A DNA stretch of 64,000 bases from an uncultured Poribacteria bacterium (GTDB lineage: Bacteria; Poribacteria; WGA-4E; WGA-3G): contig OX638316.1 of NCBI GenBank assembly GCA_951812525.1, forward strand, positions 3,404,506 through 3,468,505, read 5' to 3'. The position numbers and the translations under genes are program-made. The notes under the pieces were generated by a model that saw only the letters and a program-made list of their open reading frames with translations, was not told the DNA's origin and searched no databases. Shown here piece after piece: positions 32,811-43,100 of the stretch; the stretch's first letter is position 1; each line of letters opens with the position of its first letter.

Positions 32811-33871
32811 ATTACCGCTCCTATAGTATTCAAACTTGTTGCTTGATTCGTATCTTTGTCTTGCGACGTAGCAAAAACAGAACCAAACACTGGATATTCC
32901 AATCCCCATTGATCCCGGATAGTATCCATAGTCTGGACAATCGACAGAGATTCATCCAACGGCATTACATCACTTTCAAGTTTTCCTTCTTGAAGGCACT
33001 TGACAACCTCGATCGTCTGGTATTCAAAACCATTTTCTTTGAACGGAATCTCGATGTGTACCGGCTCTTTTCCGTTCACCGCAAGGGTCGCAGAAGTAGC
33101 TTCCCAGAATCGAGGAATATGTATGGATCCTTTGGTTCCGATGATACGTGCTTCTTTTGGAGTCTCGGTTCTAATGGCGCAGAATAAATTGGCTATCTGA
33201 CCGGTATCATAACCTAATAGGATACAGGCTTGCTCATCTACATTCGTTTGTCCGAGGTGCGCGAGGCTGGTAATTTTAGATGGGGTGCCGAATACCATAT
33301 ATGCCAGTGCGATCATATAAACACCAACATCGAGAAGTCCACCGCCCCCGAGTTCTGGATTGAAATGCCTGCCTTCAAGGGTTTCGATACTAAGCACTTT
33401 GCGACTTCCGTGATCTGCTGTCAACAAGCGTGGTTCACCTATAGCATCATCAGCCAACCATTCCCGAACCTGAACAATTACAGGAAGGAAACGGGTCCAC
33501 ATCGCTTCCATCAAAAATTGATTGTGTTCTCGTGCACACGCGATCAGCTCTTCAGCCTGCCTTGCGTCCATGGTGATCGGTTTTTCACATAAAACCGCTT
33601 TTCCTGCTTCCAGACACAGCATTGCACACGCTTTATGAAAAGGGTGTGGTGTCGCTACATAGATGGCATCCACATCCGGGTTATCTGCTAAGTCTCTGTA
33701 ATTATCGTGTCTCTGCGGAATATTAAACCTATCCGCGAAGCTGTTAGCTCTTTCGACGGAACGCGAGCCTACAGCGGTAAGTTCTGCATCAGGAACCGCT
33801 TTCAACCCAGTGGCGAACTTCTGGGCAATGGTGCCGGGACCGAGTATTCCCCACCTAATCTTTCCTGCCAT
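32795..33871 (-). CDS. Gfo/Idh/MocA-family oxidoreductase
   Basis: A 358-residue NAD(P)-dependent dehydrogenase. IRWGILGPGTIAQKFATGL is the nucleotide-binding start; VLCEKPITMD contains the EKP catalytic lysine motif; GGGGLLDVGVYMIALA supplies the Asp-x-x-His-like region with Tyr in place of His. ATG 33871 is favoured over a TTG six codons earlier because AAGGA precedes it at 7-8 bases. It overlaps the HpcH/HpaI gene by 16 bp and both likely act on one sugar-acid pathway. Confidence 0.87.
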   Translation of the reverse strand: MAGKIRWGILGPGTIAQKFATGLKAVPDAELTAVGSRSVERANSFADRFNIPQRHDNYRDLADNPDVDAIYVATPHPFHKACAMLCLEAGKAVLCEKPITMDARQAEELIACAREHNQFLMEAMWTRFLPVIVQVREWLADDAIGEPRLLTADHGSRKVLSIETLEGRHFNPELGGGGLLDVGVYMIALAYMVFGTPSKITSLAHLGQTNVDEQACILLGYDTGQIANLFCAIRTETPKEARIIGTKGSIHIPRFWEATSATLAVNGKEPVHIEIPFKENGFEYQTIEVVKCLQEGKLESDVMPLDESLSIVQTMDTIRDQWGLEYPVFGSVFATSQDKDTNQATSLNTIGAVICPKH

Positions 33872-33892
33872 CCAGGTATCCTTTTTCAAATT

Positions 33893-34321
33893 TTATGGAG
33901 ATGATTCTGATTTAATCTTGCTGGTAATAAAATCGATGACTTCTTCAGGGGTGTGTTTTCCGAAGCGGACGTAAACGCCACGGAAGTTTTCAAGGCGTGT
34001 TGGGCGGGCGAACGGACTGAGTAGCACCCCGTTCGCGTCAACGTAAAAGCTACGAAATGTTTCCCAAGACCGCTCCAGTTTGTAGCAGCAACTTGTGATG
34101 ATTAACCTATCCGCTTCACACTGATGGTGAAAGGGTAAGAAGTACTTATAAAGCGATCCGATCAAAAAAATGCCAGAGAGCAAGGCAATAGCAACGGATT
34201 GGAAACCCCAGTAGATGCCGAGCAAAAGAAGTGCCAAAAATAGACTTAATAAAACCGACTTCCACCGATTTTCAACGAACGGATGCACTGTCCATGAGAG
34301 CGTAGTAGGCACGTCTGCCAT
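33893..34321 (-). CDS. Small membrane protein with two helices and a PH-like domain
   Basis: A 142-residue protein I do not recognise by name. Residues 22-58 give two hydrophobic helices; the cytoplasmic rest (EADRLIITSCCYKLERSWETFRSFYVDANGVLL, shown in part) resembles the small PH-like domains of YcxB/YdbS-type proteins. It is last in a same-strand series after secG, with 39 bp between. No clear ribosome site is seen; a short ACTCTT/AAGAGT hairpin precedes it. Function unknown. Confidence 0.65.
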   Translation of the reverse strand: MADVPTTLSWTVHPFVENRWKSVLLSLFLALLLLGIYWGFQSVAIALLSGIFLIGSLYKYFLPFHHQCEADRLIITSCCYKLERSWETFRSFYVDANGVLLSPFARPTRLENFRGVYVRFGKHTPEEVIDFITSKIKSESSP

Positions 34322-34360
34322 ATCGAAACTCTTTTTTACTAAGAGTGGTTTCCGACGTGT

Positions 34361-34780
34361 CTATTCCGAAGACTCTGTTGAGGTGCTATCGATTTCTGTC
34401 TTTGAAGAGTCATCGGCAGCACCGTCGCTTGCCGAATCTGCAGGGGTCTCAATACTCTCTCCACCGGTGGTATCAGCGGGTTCTTGTGTGGCTTCTTGTG
34501 TCGTCTCCTGTTCGATCGGCGTAAGTCCACCGCCGCTGTCTTCACCATAGAAACGCATCAGGAAAAGCGAGATAACCATGAACCCTATAGCAAGCCATGT
34601 CGTCATCTTACCAAGGAAAGTCGCTGCACCGCGTCCTCCGAGAACAGACTGCATCTCCGCACCACCAAACGCACTCGATGAAAGCCCTTCGCCTTTACTA
34701 TCCTGTAACAGAATAATCAAGGTCAAAACGACACAAAGTGGGACGAAGATGAAAAGTACAAAACCAATGATAATTTCCAT
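34361..34780 (-). CDS. secG: Preprotein translocase subunit SecG
   Basis: A 139-residue inner-membrane protein. Helix one (IGFVLFIFVPLCVVLTLIILLQ) leads into the diagnostic SecG loop QDSKGEGLSSSAFGG...LGGRGAATFLGK, then helix two (WLAIGFMVISLFLM). SecG assists SecYEG protein translocation. The C-terminal 55 residues are an added acidic, Thr/Glu/Ser-rich tail not needed in short SecG proteins. AGGAGG lies 10 bases before the ATG. It follows tpiA by 54 bp, the common bacterial arrangement gap-(pgk)-tpiA-secG. Confidence 0.93.
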   Translation of the reverse strand: MEIIIGFVLFIFVPLCVVLTLIILLQDSKGEGLSSSAFGGAEMQSVLGGRGAATFLGKMTTWLAIGFMVISLFLMRFYGEDSGGGLTPIEQETTQEATQEPADTTGGESIETPADSASDGAADDSSKTEIDSTSTESSE

Positions 34781-34834
34781 CTAATAATTTCCTCCTATTA
34801 AGCAAATTTCGGCATCACTTACACCGGAAACCTG

Positions 34835-35587
34835 CTATTCAAATTTCACGATTTGCGCAAACGATTCCGCCTCGAGGCTCGCACCACCAACAAGCGCGCC
34901 ATCTACATCAGGCTGTGCCATCAGTTCAGATGCGTTCTCCGGTTTAACACTGCCGCCGTATTGGATGCGTATCTGCGATGCAACTTCAGCTGAATACGCC
35001 GATGCCAATAACCCTCGAATGAAGTTGTGTACCTCTTGTGCTTGGTCAGGTGTAGCGGTTTTACCAGTTCCAATTGCCCAGACCGGCTCATAAGCGATCA
35101 CACAAGACAACAAATCCGTTGCGGATAAACCAGCAATACCGCCTGTGACGTGATCTTCAATAATTGCCTCTGTCCGTCCGGATTCCCGTTCTTCAAGCTG
35201 TTCCCCGACGCACATGATCGGTTTTAAGCCGTGCGCTAACGCCGCTTTTACCTTCTGATTGACGCTTTCGTTCGTCTCACCAAAGAACTGTCGCCGTTCA
35301 GAATGCCCAATAATAACGTAATCGCACCCGACATCTTTCAGCATCGGCACAGAGACTTCGCCGGTAAACGCACCGCTGTCTTCCCAATAGACATCTTGGG
35401 CAGCGAGACGGATATTGCTATCTGCTATAATGCTGCTCACCGAAGCAAGTGCCGTAAATACGGGGGCAACAATAATTTCAACGCCGGTACACCCGGCGAC
35501 CAACGGCTTCAGTGCTGTCGTGAGTGTGACTGCCTCTGAAACCGTGTTGTTCAGTTTCCAATTTCCTGCAATGATAGGTGTTCGCAT
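34835..35587 (-). CDS. tpiA: Triosephosphate isomerase
   Basis: A 250-residue TIM barrel. IIAGNWKLN has the Asn and Lys of the active site, IIGHSERRQ the electrophilic His, and AYEPVWAIGTGKTAT the catalytic Glu and flexible loop; GGSVKPENA binds phosphate. It interconverts glyceraldehyde 3-phosphate and dihydroxyacetone phosphate in glycolysis and gluconeogenesis. It starts 27 bp after gap and precedes secG. Its length is normal and no residue is missing. Confidence 0.97.
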   Translation of the reverse strand: MRTPIIAGNWKLNNTVSEAVTLTTALKPLVAGCTGVEIIVAPVFTALASVSSIIADSNIRLAAQDVYWEDSGAFTGEVSVPMLKDVGCDYVIIGHSERRQFFGETNESVNQKVKAALAHGLKPIMCVGEQLEERESGRTEAIIEDHVTGGIAGLSATDLLSCVIAYEPVWAIGTGKTATPDQAQEVHNFIRGLLASAYSAEVASQIRIQYGGSVKPENASELMAQPDVDGALVGGASLEAESFAQIVKFE

Positions 35588-35614
35588 AGCCCTTTCTTTC
35601 CGTAGACGCGCTTA

Positions 35615-36697
<1,083 letters not shown>

Positions 36698-36744
36698 TTA
36701 TCTATAGTTATCCGAGTTTCACTGTATTAAATCGTACCCTCTTA

Positions 36745-36773
36745 ATTATACCCTAAAATGCACTTAATTGCAA
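36745..36773 (-). promoter_or_regulatory. Sigma70-like promoter of gap-tpiA-secG
   Basis: On the minus strand TTGCAA (36773-36768), 17 bp, TATAAT (36750-36745). The transcript would start near 36738, leaving a leader of about 119 bases before the gap ATG. Confidence 0.6.
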
Positions 36774-36793
36774 ACACAGGGTAACTTCCTATC

Positions 36794-36906
36794 GGTAGGC
36801 GAGATTTTTAACCTCGCCGTTTTTCCTTTCAAAATCTCTCTACTGTAGGAGCGATCTCCCGATCGCGACTCTTATTACTCTGTAGGAGCGATCTCCTGAT
36901 CGCGAC
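36794..36906 (+). repeat. Cluster of three palindromic repeats
   Basis: One CGAGATT-type copy (36794-36819) and two consensus GCGATC copies (36844-36870, 36881-36906), 11 bp apart. Confidence 0.85.
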
Positions 36907-36950
36907 CATCTACATAAAATTGAATATCCCTCAAATACACACAAAAGAAT

Positions 36951-36979
36951 TTGACAGCCTCACAAAATCCTGGTATAAT
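36951..36979 (+). promoter_or_regulatory. Perfect consensus sigma70 promoter with no downstream ORF
   Basis: TTGACA (36951-36956), exactly 17 bp, TATAAT (36974-36979). Transcription would start near 36986 and run into 500 bp of AT-rich DNA without a recognisable gene. Confidence 0.75.
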
Positions 36980-37077
36980 TATAGTATACAAAAAACAAGT
37001 TAGACACTCACTTGAGTTATTCGCAGCAATCGGAATGTTACATTTTCCAGAAAATTATTTTTTCACAATTGAAAAAT

Positions 37078-37443
37078 AAAAAAGAACGCCTATAAACCCT
37101 TACAACTACTGGGTTTTCTACCAATATCTTCTCTACACTAAATGTTACACTAGTGTAACATTTTTCAAGGAAAACTTTACATAATAAAATATATTTATAA
37201 CGAAAAGGTAAAATAAAAATCAAGCGGATAATCCTCAACGAAAAATAGAAAAATAACGCCACATTCCCCGTTCCACTTGACATCTGCACGTCACAATTAC
37301 ACCAACATAGCTATAGTTCCAATTTGGATAAAAAAAATTATTCAAAAAATTCAAGAAAAAACGCCGATGACCCCTTACAGTAACTGGGTTCACAGCCCAA
37401 AAAGAAAAGTTACCAAGAAGTTACCATTTGGTAACTTTTTACC
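37078..37443 (+). ncRNA. Candidate structured RNA region: duplicated 38-bp element plus palindromes
   Basis: Two ungapped copies of a 38-bp element (37078-37115 and 37353-37390) match at 30 positions. Each contains a CCC...GGG hairpin and is followed within 25-30 bp by a TTAC-rich inverted repeat and a run of five Ts: a perfect 24-bp palindrome at 37140-37163 after copy one, and AAGTTACC/GGTAACTT after copy two. The order promoter, hairpin element, palindrome with T-run, then the same again, would suit a short RNA with terminators or a pair of regulatory leaders. It could equally be protein-binding DNA or a decayed mobile element. I recognise no known RNA class. Confidence 0.35.
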
Positions 37444-37659
37444 TAATGTTTCATGATATTAACATTGGGGTTTTGAAGTCATGAGCGAAACGCTGGTTTA
37501 TGTGTGTCCTGTCCCTCTTGTAGATGGGTTTTCAACTCCGTAATCCACGATAGGCGTTCACCGGTAGGGTCATTCAATTTTTCTGTAGGAGTGATATCCA
37601 AATTTTCCTCATACGCGGAAACCAAATATATTTTAGTCTTACATTTCTGGACTTTTCCC

Positions 37660-37726
37660 TGTAAGAGCGATTTCTTACTTGCGACTTTCTAACCAAACGG
37701 TTTATAAATCCGAAACTGAATAGCCC
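37660..37726 (+). repeat. Composite repeat: palindrome plus GAATAGCCC element
   Basis: A diverged palindrome (37660-37685, TGTAAGAGCGATTTCTTACT then TGCGAC) runs into GACTTTCTAACCAAACGG...GAATAGCCC (37683-37726), the second copy of the element at 2892-2936. Confidence 0.7.
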
Positions 37727-37792
37727 AATATACTCTTCAGGGGCATTTATGGTGAATTATGGAAATAAGTTTATATTCAGGAATGTTTTGTA

Positions 37793-37813
37793 CCACAAAC
37801 TGTTAGTTTGTGG
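37793..37813. repeat. CCACAAAC-type palindromic repeat
   Basis: CCACAAACT/AGTTTGTGG with a GTT loop; differs from the copy at 32053-32073 by one base in each arm, so pairing is kept. Confidence 0.75.
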
Positions 37814-37952
37814 TGCTGGGGACGTTTCCAAATTGTCCGCCGCAGAATGCCGCAAGTGCTACACGCCGACAAATCAACGCCAAGTGCGCGTCTGGCACTT
37901 GGCGAACGTTGATTTACACGGAGAACCAAATTTGTCTTAGCTTTACATTTAA

Positions 37953-38048
37953 ACCAGTACTTTCACCAGTATCTTTACCAGTACTTTCACCAGTATCTTT
38001 ACCAGTACTTTCACCAGTATCTTTACCAGTATCTTTACCAGTACTTTC
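37953..38048 (+). repeat. 12-bp minisatellite, eight units
   Basis: Eight perfect 12-bp units of two kinds, A = ACCAGTACTTTC and B = ACCAGTATCTTT, in the order ABABABBA. It is followed by an 8-bp palindrome (CTATGAAA/TTTCATAG). All frames through it can stay open (24-bp period), but no start signal or family supports a protein. Confidence 0.9.
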
Positions 38049-38317
38049 ACCTATGAAATTTTCATAGTAACTATGTAACCAACCTTCCGGAAAAACCGCC
38101 AAAAACCCAGTCACCACGCGTGCGCATAGCCTCTTTTGAAATCAACCACTTTTTACTGTTTACTATGAAAACTGTGAAATTAAAGATTCACTACATGCGC
38201 GCTGATCCTGCCAATCCTGATTCAGACGATCTACCAACCATCAACCGTCAACTGCCGAAAACTAAATGACCCTTATATACTCTTCAGGGGCATTCAATTT
38301 TAGAATAATTTATATCC

Positions 38318-38343
38318 GGATGCCCGAACTTGTTCGGGCATCC
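38318..38343. repeat. 12-bp perfect stem with TT loop
   Basis: GGATGCCCGAAC pairs with GTTCGGGCATCC across two bases. A related CCCGAAC/GTTCGGG hairpin is at 60052-60079. It lies 140 bp before the TIR-TPR gene. Confidence 0.7.
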
Positions 38344-38482
38344 ATCTACAGAATCCTTCACATAAGTAAACTTATTTCTTAAACTAAATGACCCTATATA
38401 CTCTTAAGATCTTATTGATATATGTTTACTGAATGTGGTATTATTAACCTCAAGCAGCTTGGATTGTGAAGGAGAGAAAGTC

Positions 38483-41400
38483 GTGAACAAACCGCTAAAG
38501 GGGTTCATTACCTATTCACATGAGGATACAGCAGCAAAGGACGAGTTACGAAAACGCCTTGCCGTAATGGAGCAGCAAAACGAGTTAGTAACTTGGGACG
38601 ATGGTCAACTCACGCCCGGAGATAAAGCACTTCAGAAAGACATTCTCAAAAAGGTTCCTGATTCAAACTTGCTCCTTTACCTTGTTTCCGCTGCAAGTCT
38701 TGCTTCCAAAAACTGCAACAAGGAATTAGCTGAAGCATTAAAACAAGAGATTAGGATTATCCCGATTATCCTTGAGCATTGTGATTGGTTATATCACCAA
38801 ATCAGTGGCTTTGAAGTTCTTCCTCACAAAGGTAAGCCTATTTCCAAATGGGAAGATCCGAGTGAAGGCTGGCAAAATGTAGTGGATGGGATCCGAGAAG
38901 CCGTCGACCAAATAAAATCTCAGTCCGAACCGTCGTCTGGTAAGTCTGAAGAAAAATTGCTTGCTGAAGGAGCATTCAACCGTGGAAATTTTATGTTGAT
39001 GCTTGGACAGCTGGGTTTGGCAATAGAGTCCTATTCACAGGCTATTGATCTTATGCCTAGTGTTGCTAGTTCCTATAACAATCGTGGGATGGTTTATAGT
39101 GTCATAGGTAATAATGACTTGGCAATAAAAGATTATACGCAGGCGATACGACTCAAGTCTGATTATGCTGAGGCCTATAACAATCGCGCGGTTGTTTACG
39201 GTAATAAGAGGGAATATAATAGGGCGATTGAAGACTATACCAAGGCAATAGGACTTAAACCTGATTATGCTGAAGCCTATAATAATCGTGGTACTGTCTA
39301 CGGTGTCAAAAATCAACAGGATAAGGCGATTGAAGACTATACCAAGGCAATAAAATTTAAACCTGATTATGCTGAAGCCTATACTAATCGAGGTATTGAT
39401 TGCAGTAATAAGGGTGAGTATGACAGAGCGATTGAAGACTATACCAAAGCGATTGCACTCAGATTTGATTACGCTGAAGCCTATTTCAATCGCGGCAACG
39501 CTCATACAGAAAAAGGCGATACTAACAGTGCTCTTGAGGATTATAGTATAGCATTGGTCCTGAAACCTGATTATGTTGATGCCTATTACAATCGAGGAAG
39601 CACTTACCTCAAAACAGGAAAGTTTGATAAAGCTATAATAGATTATAGTAAGATGATAGGACTCAAACCAGAACTTGCTGAAGCCTATACTAATCGAGGT
39701 ATTGCTTACAACAGGAAAGGAGAAGTTGATAAAGCTATTAAAGATTTTCACAAAGCAATACAGCTAAAACCAGAGGATCATATGGCATATAGTAATCGTG
39801 GAATCGCTTACGTAGACAAAGGTGATTTTAATCTTGCTATAAAAGACCATAACAAAGCGATTGAACTGAACCCGGAGTATGCAAATTCCTATTACAACCG
39901 CGGTAATGCTTACGTCAGGAAGGGCGAATTTGACAAAGCGATAAAAGACTATACTCGGACAGTAGAATTAAATCCTCGGGATGCCAGTGCCTATGGTAAT
40001 CGTGGAGTCGCTTACAGCAACATCGGCAACTATGATAAAGCTATTGAGGACCATACTCGGGTAATAGCACTCAATTCAGAAAATGCTCTTGCCTACTACA
40101 ATCGCGGTGATGCCTACCATAAGAAAGGGAAGTTGAATCTTGCCCTTGAGGACTACAATATTGCCATAAGACTGGATCCGCATGATGCTCGGATTTATAC
40201 TAGTCGAGGTAATGTTTACTCGGACAAAGGTGAGCATGACCAAGCTATAGAAGATTATACAACAGCAATAAAATTTCAATCACAGTTTGCCCCCGCTGTT
40301 TTCTCTTATTACAATCGCGGTAATGCTTACCGTAGAAAGGGTGAGTACGACCAAGCCATAAAAAACTATACTACAGCGATAAAGCTTCAACCCAAACTTC
40401 TCCAAGCCTATTACAATCGTGCGGAAGTCTCGTTACGTATAGGAGAGTGGGAAAGAGCCCGAGCGGACCTTCATGTTGTTAAAAACAGTGGTGTTGATAT
40501 CATCGCTTCATTTCGCAACGATTACAAAAATGTTGAGGCATTTGAGCAGCAACATCGTGTTAAATTACCAAAAGACATCGCATTCCTGCTCACACAACGT
40601 CGGCGAAACCGTTACCCCAAGACACGAAATGTGTTAGATGTCCAAGGCAAACCTCTTGAATCTCCAGATGTAGTTAATTTACGCACACAACTTCGCAATG
40701 CTGGTACGCCGTTAGGCGAATACCTAGAAATAAAACCTGCTTTTGGCATCAACATTGTGCCTACTGAGGCGTTCATCGTGGACAGAACGACGCGGGATGA
40801 ACTCATTGGGGCACACCCCTCATCCGCAGATGTTTTGAAGCCGTTTTTACACGGACGAGATCTCAGACGATGGCATGTTGATGCACCAAACCAGTGGCTT
40901 ATTTTTGCCCACCGTGACATAGCAATAAACGATTATCCGGCAATCCTGAAACACTTGGAAAAATATCGAGAGTCTCTGAACAAGAGAAAAAGCAAACAGG
41001 AATGGTATGAGCTCCAAGCGTCCGCTACTAATGCAGCACGTTTTGCCCAACCGAAATTGGTTTGTCCAAACCTCTATAACCACCAAACCTTTGCGGTCGA
41101 TACCGCCGGTTATTATTATGGAAATACGTCCTATCTTATTCCAACCGACGAAATATGGCTTTGTGGTCTTCTGAATTCCCGTACTGTAGAGTGGTTCTAT
41201 TCCCAGGTATCGAACCAGTTAACAGGAGATGAACTTCGAGCACGTAGCGGCTATATGCAACAAATTCCGGTTCCGAATATCACATCAGAGCAAAAGATCT
41301 TGATTGCTAAGATCGTTGACTACCTAATCTATCTTCAGCAGCAACCGACGACAAATAGCAAGGATCTGAAGCACGCCCGTGACGCTATTATGCTCGGATA

Positions 41401-41650
41401 TTTTGAGCGAATCATTGACGGTCTTGTTTATGAAACTTATCTGTCTGAGGAACTTCATCAAGGAAGCAAGCAGTTTTTCCAGTCGCTGTTGGATGAAAAG
41501 TTACCACCGATCGAAGGTATTCAAGATGATAAAATGCCTGTATTCCGAGACATCTTTGAACTTCTGTATGAAAGAACACATCCGATCCGACGCAATCTCT
41601 TCTTTTTAGACAGTGTGAAATCGGTTCGCGTCATTGAGGGTAAACAGTGA
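38483..41650 (+). CDS. TIR-TPR protein fused to a TaqI-type target-recognition domain
   Basis: A 1055-residue multidomain protein. Residues about 1-145 are a TIR domain (GFITYSHED start; SKNCNKELAEAL holds the Glu expected for NADase activity). Residues 155-665 are fifteen 34-residue TPR units of the AYNNRG...AIEDYTKAI type. After a spacer, residues about 715-935 match the TaqI-like C-terminal specificity domain of type IIG restriction-modification enzymes (PLGEYLEIKPAFGINIV, VLKPFLHGRDLRRW, PKLVCPNL). A helical tail follows. There is no methyltransferase motif (NPPY) and no nuclease. The GTG start has AAGGAGAG 7 bases upstream; a GTG 16 codons earlier has none. It overlaps the ATPase gene by GTGA. 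A DNA-sensing TIR effector is the likely role. Confidence 0.88.
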   Translation: MNKPLKGFITYSHEDTAAKDELRKRLAVMEQQNELVTWDDGQLTPGDKALQKDILKKVPDSNLLLYLVSAASLASKNCNKELAEALKQEIRIIPIILEHCDWLYHQISGFEVLPHKGKPISKWEDPSEGWQNVVDGIREAVDQIKSQSEPSSGKSEEKLLAEGAFNRGNFMLMLGQLGLAIESYSQAIDLMPSVASSYNNRGMVYSVIGNNDLAIKDYTQAIRLKSDYAEAYNNRAVVYGNKREYNRAIEDYTKAIGLKPDYAEAYNNRGTVYGVKNQQDKAIEDYTKAIKFKPDYAEAYTNRGIDCSNKGEYDRAIEDYTKAIALRFDYAEAYFNRGNAHTEKGDTNSALEDYSIALVLKPDYVDAYYNRGSTYLKTGKFDKAIIDYSKMIGLKPELAEAYTNRGIAYNRKGEVDKAIKDFHKAIQLKPEDHMAYSNRGIAYVDKGDFNLAIKDHNKAIELNPEYANSYYNRGNAYVRKGEFDKAIKDYTRTVELNPRDASAYGNRGVAYSNIGNYDKAIEDHTRVIALNSENALAYYNRGDAYHKKGKLNLALEDYNIAIRLDPHDARIYTSRGNVYSDKGEHDQAIEDYTTAIKFQSQFAPAVFSYYNRGNAYRRKGEYDQAIKNYTTAIKLQPKLLQAYYNRAEVSLRIGEWERARADLHVVKNSGVDIIASFRNDYKNVEAFEQQHRVKLPKDIAFLLTQRRRNRYPKTRNVLDVQGKPLESPDVVNLRTQLRNAGTPLGEYLEIKPAFGINIVPTEAFIVDRTTRDELIGAHPSSADVLKPFLHGRDLRRWHVDAPNQWLIFAHRDIAINDYPAILKHLEKYRESLNKRKSKQEWYELQASATNAARFAQPKLVCPNLYNHQTFAVDTAGYYYGNTSYLIPTDEIWLCGLLNSRTVEWFYSQVSNQLTGDELRARSGYMQQIPVPNITSEQKILIAKIVDYLIYLQQQPTTNSKDLKHARDAIMLGYFERIIDGLVYETYLSEELHQGSKQFFQSLLDEKLPPIEGIQDDKMPVFRDIFELLYERTHPIRRNLFFLDSVKSVRVIEGKQ

Positions 41651-43074
41651 GAATTACTGACATTGAGATCAAAAACTTTAGAGCCTTCCACGGGACCTAT
41701 CAAATCAATCTGGACAAAACAGGAAAAAATCTACTGGTTTATGGTGAAAACGGGAGTGGAAAATCATCGCTATATCTCGCGTTAAAATCGTTCCTTGAAT
41801 CTGGTATATCTGCGGACAACCAAAATATTGAGTTTGAAAACCATCAAAATATCTTTATTGAAGATCCTGGTCATATTAAACTTTCCCTTCGCGCGGACCG
41901 ATGGTCAAAAAAGGATACTTATAAGTGGTCGCAAAGCGTTACGGAAGAGGCAACTGATGAGTTGATTACTGAGGCATCAAAGTCAAAGGGATTTCTTGAC
42001 TATAAATCACTGCTGGAAACGCACTATCTCCATCGCGAAAACGATTCCGTGAATTTATTCGATTTATTGGTTGAGGTACTTCTGGCAAGCACTATTAGCC
42101 CCTTGACGGATCGTAGTCTCGCTGATGATTGGACTGACATTCAGGAACCATTTCCCCGCAGAGGTGCAAAAAACCAAATTGTAAACCTTGAAAGACAGAT
42201 AGTGAATTTCAATAGAGAATTGGTCAACAGATTGGCAGAATTGCGTCCAAAGGTGTCTGAAATTCTCAATAAATTTGGATATACTGTTGCACTTGACTTC
42301 GATTTTCAGGGGATTACATACAATCAAAATCAGAAAACGCTTGATAATCAAGATATTTTCTTAAAAGTCGGATTCTTTGATACAGAAATACATGCACATC
42401 ATCTTCTCCTGAATGAAGCGAAGTTATCAGCAATAGCAATAGCAATCTATCTTTCGTCAATTCTGCTCCAGCCAGAAAGCGAATTGAAGATCCTTGCCCT
42501 TGATGATATCATAATCGGTTTGGACATGTCAAACCGCCTTCCAGTCCTTGATATTCTGGAAGAGCATTTCTCAGATTACCAAATCTTTTTGACAACTTAC
42601 GATATAGCATGGTATGAAATCGTCAAACAGCGTACAGAGCAGAAGAATTGGAAATACGTTGAATTCTATTTTGGAGAAACCGATGAATATGAAATTCCTA
42701 TCTATGTAGAGGATAAGGCATACCTTGAAAAAGCAACGGAACATCTCAATGCTAATGATTACAAAGCTTGTGCAATCTATGTTCGTACCGCTTTTGAAGC
42801 AGCAATCAAGCGATATTGTGAGAGAAAAAATCTCGCTGTTAAGTATCGAGAAAATCCGAAAGACTTGAAAAGCGAAGACTTCTGGGTGCCTATAAAAATG
42901 GAGATGGACGAATCAGATCTCATGCTTTTAGATTTGAGGATTGTTGACGAGGTTGAACAAGCTCGAAAATTTATCCTTAATGAATTAAGTCACGCTACCT
43001 TTGCGAACATCTACAGAAAAGAACTTGAGGATGCCATCGCATCCGTGGAACGCCTTGAAGCGGCGTTAACATAG
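41647..43074 (+). CDS. SMC/RecF-like AAA ATPase with possible HEPN-like C-terminus
   Basis: A 475-residue protein. ITDIEIKNFRAFHGTYQINL is the standard start of RecF/OLD/SMC-type ATPases; GENGSGKSS (residues 33-41) is Walker A; NEAKLSAIAIAIYLSSILL sits at the signature position; ILALDDIIIGLD is Walker B, followed by TTYD. The region between is short, without a long coiled coil. The last 120 residues (ACAIYVRTAFEAAIKRYCE ... ILNELSHAT) are helical with an Asn-x-x-x-His-like ending resembling HEPN/DUF4145 domains; this is inference. GTG start in a 4-bp overlap with the TIR-TPR-TRD gene shows coupled synthesis. Likely DNA-dependent sensing or motor partner. Confidence 0.87.
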   Translation: MRITDIEIKNFRAFHGTYQINLDKTGKNLLVYGENGSGKSSLYLALKSFLESGISADNQNIEFENHQNIFIEDPGHIKLSLRADRWSKKDTYKWSQSVTEEATDELITEASKSKGFLDYKSLLETHYLHRENDSVNLFDLLVEVLLASTISPLTDRSLADDWTDIQEPFPRRGAKNQIVNLERQIVNFNRELVNRLAELRPKVSEILNKFGYTVALDFDFQGITYNQNQKTLDNQDIFLKVGFFDTEIHAHHLLLNEAKLSAIAIAIYLSSILLQPESELKILALDDIIIGLDMSNRLPVLDILEEHFSDYQIFLTTYDIAWYEIVKQRTEQKNWKYVEFYFGETDEYEIPIYVEDKAYLEKATEHLNANDYKACAIYVRTAFEAAIKRYCERKNLAVKYRENPKDLKSEDFWVPIKMEMDESDLMLLDLRIVDEVEQARKFILNELSHATFANIYRKELEDAIASVERLEAALT

Positions 43075-43100
43075 GTCTAAAACGTGCTGGATAATTCACG

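Noticed and set aside
37953-38067. Repetitive open frames through the minisatellite
   Set aside because: Frames stay open only because 12 and 24 are multiples of three; there is no start signal or fold.
38435-38482. Upstream GTG start for the TIR-TPR protein
   Set aside because: It has no ribosome site and would place AAGGAGAG inside the gene; GTG 38483 has ideal spacing.
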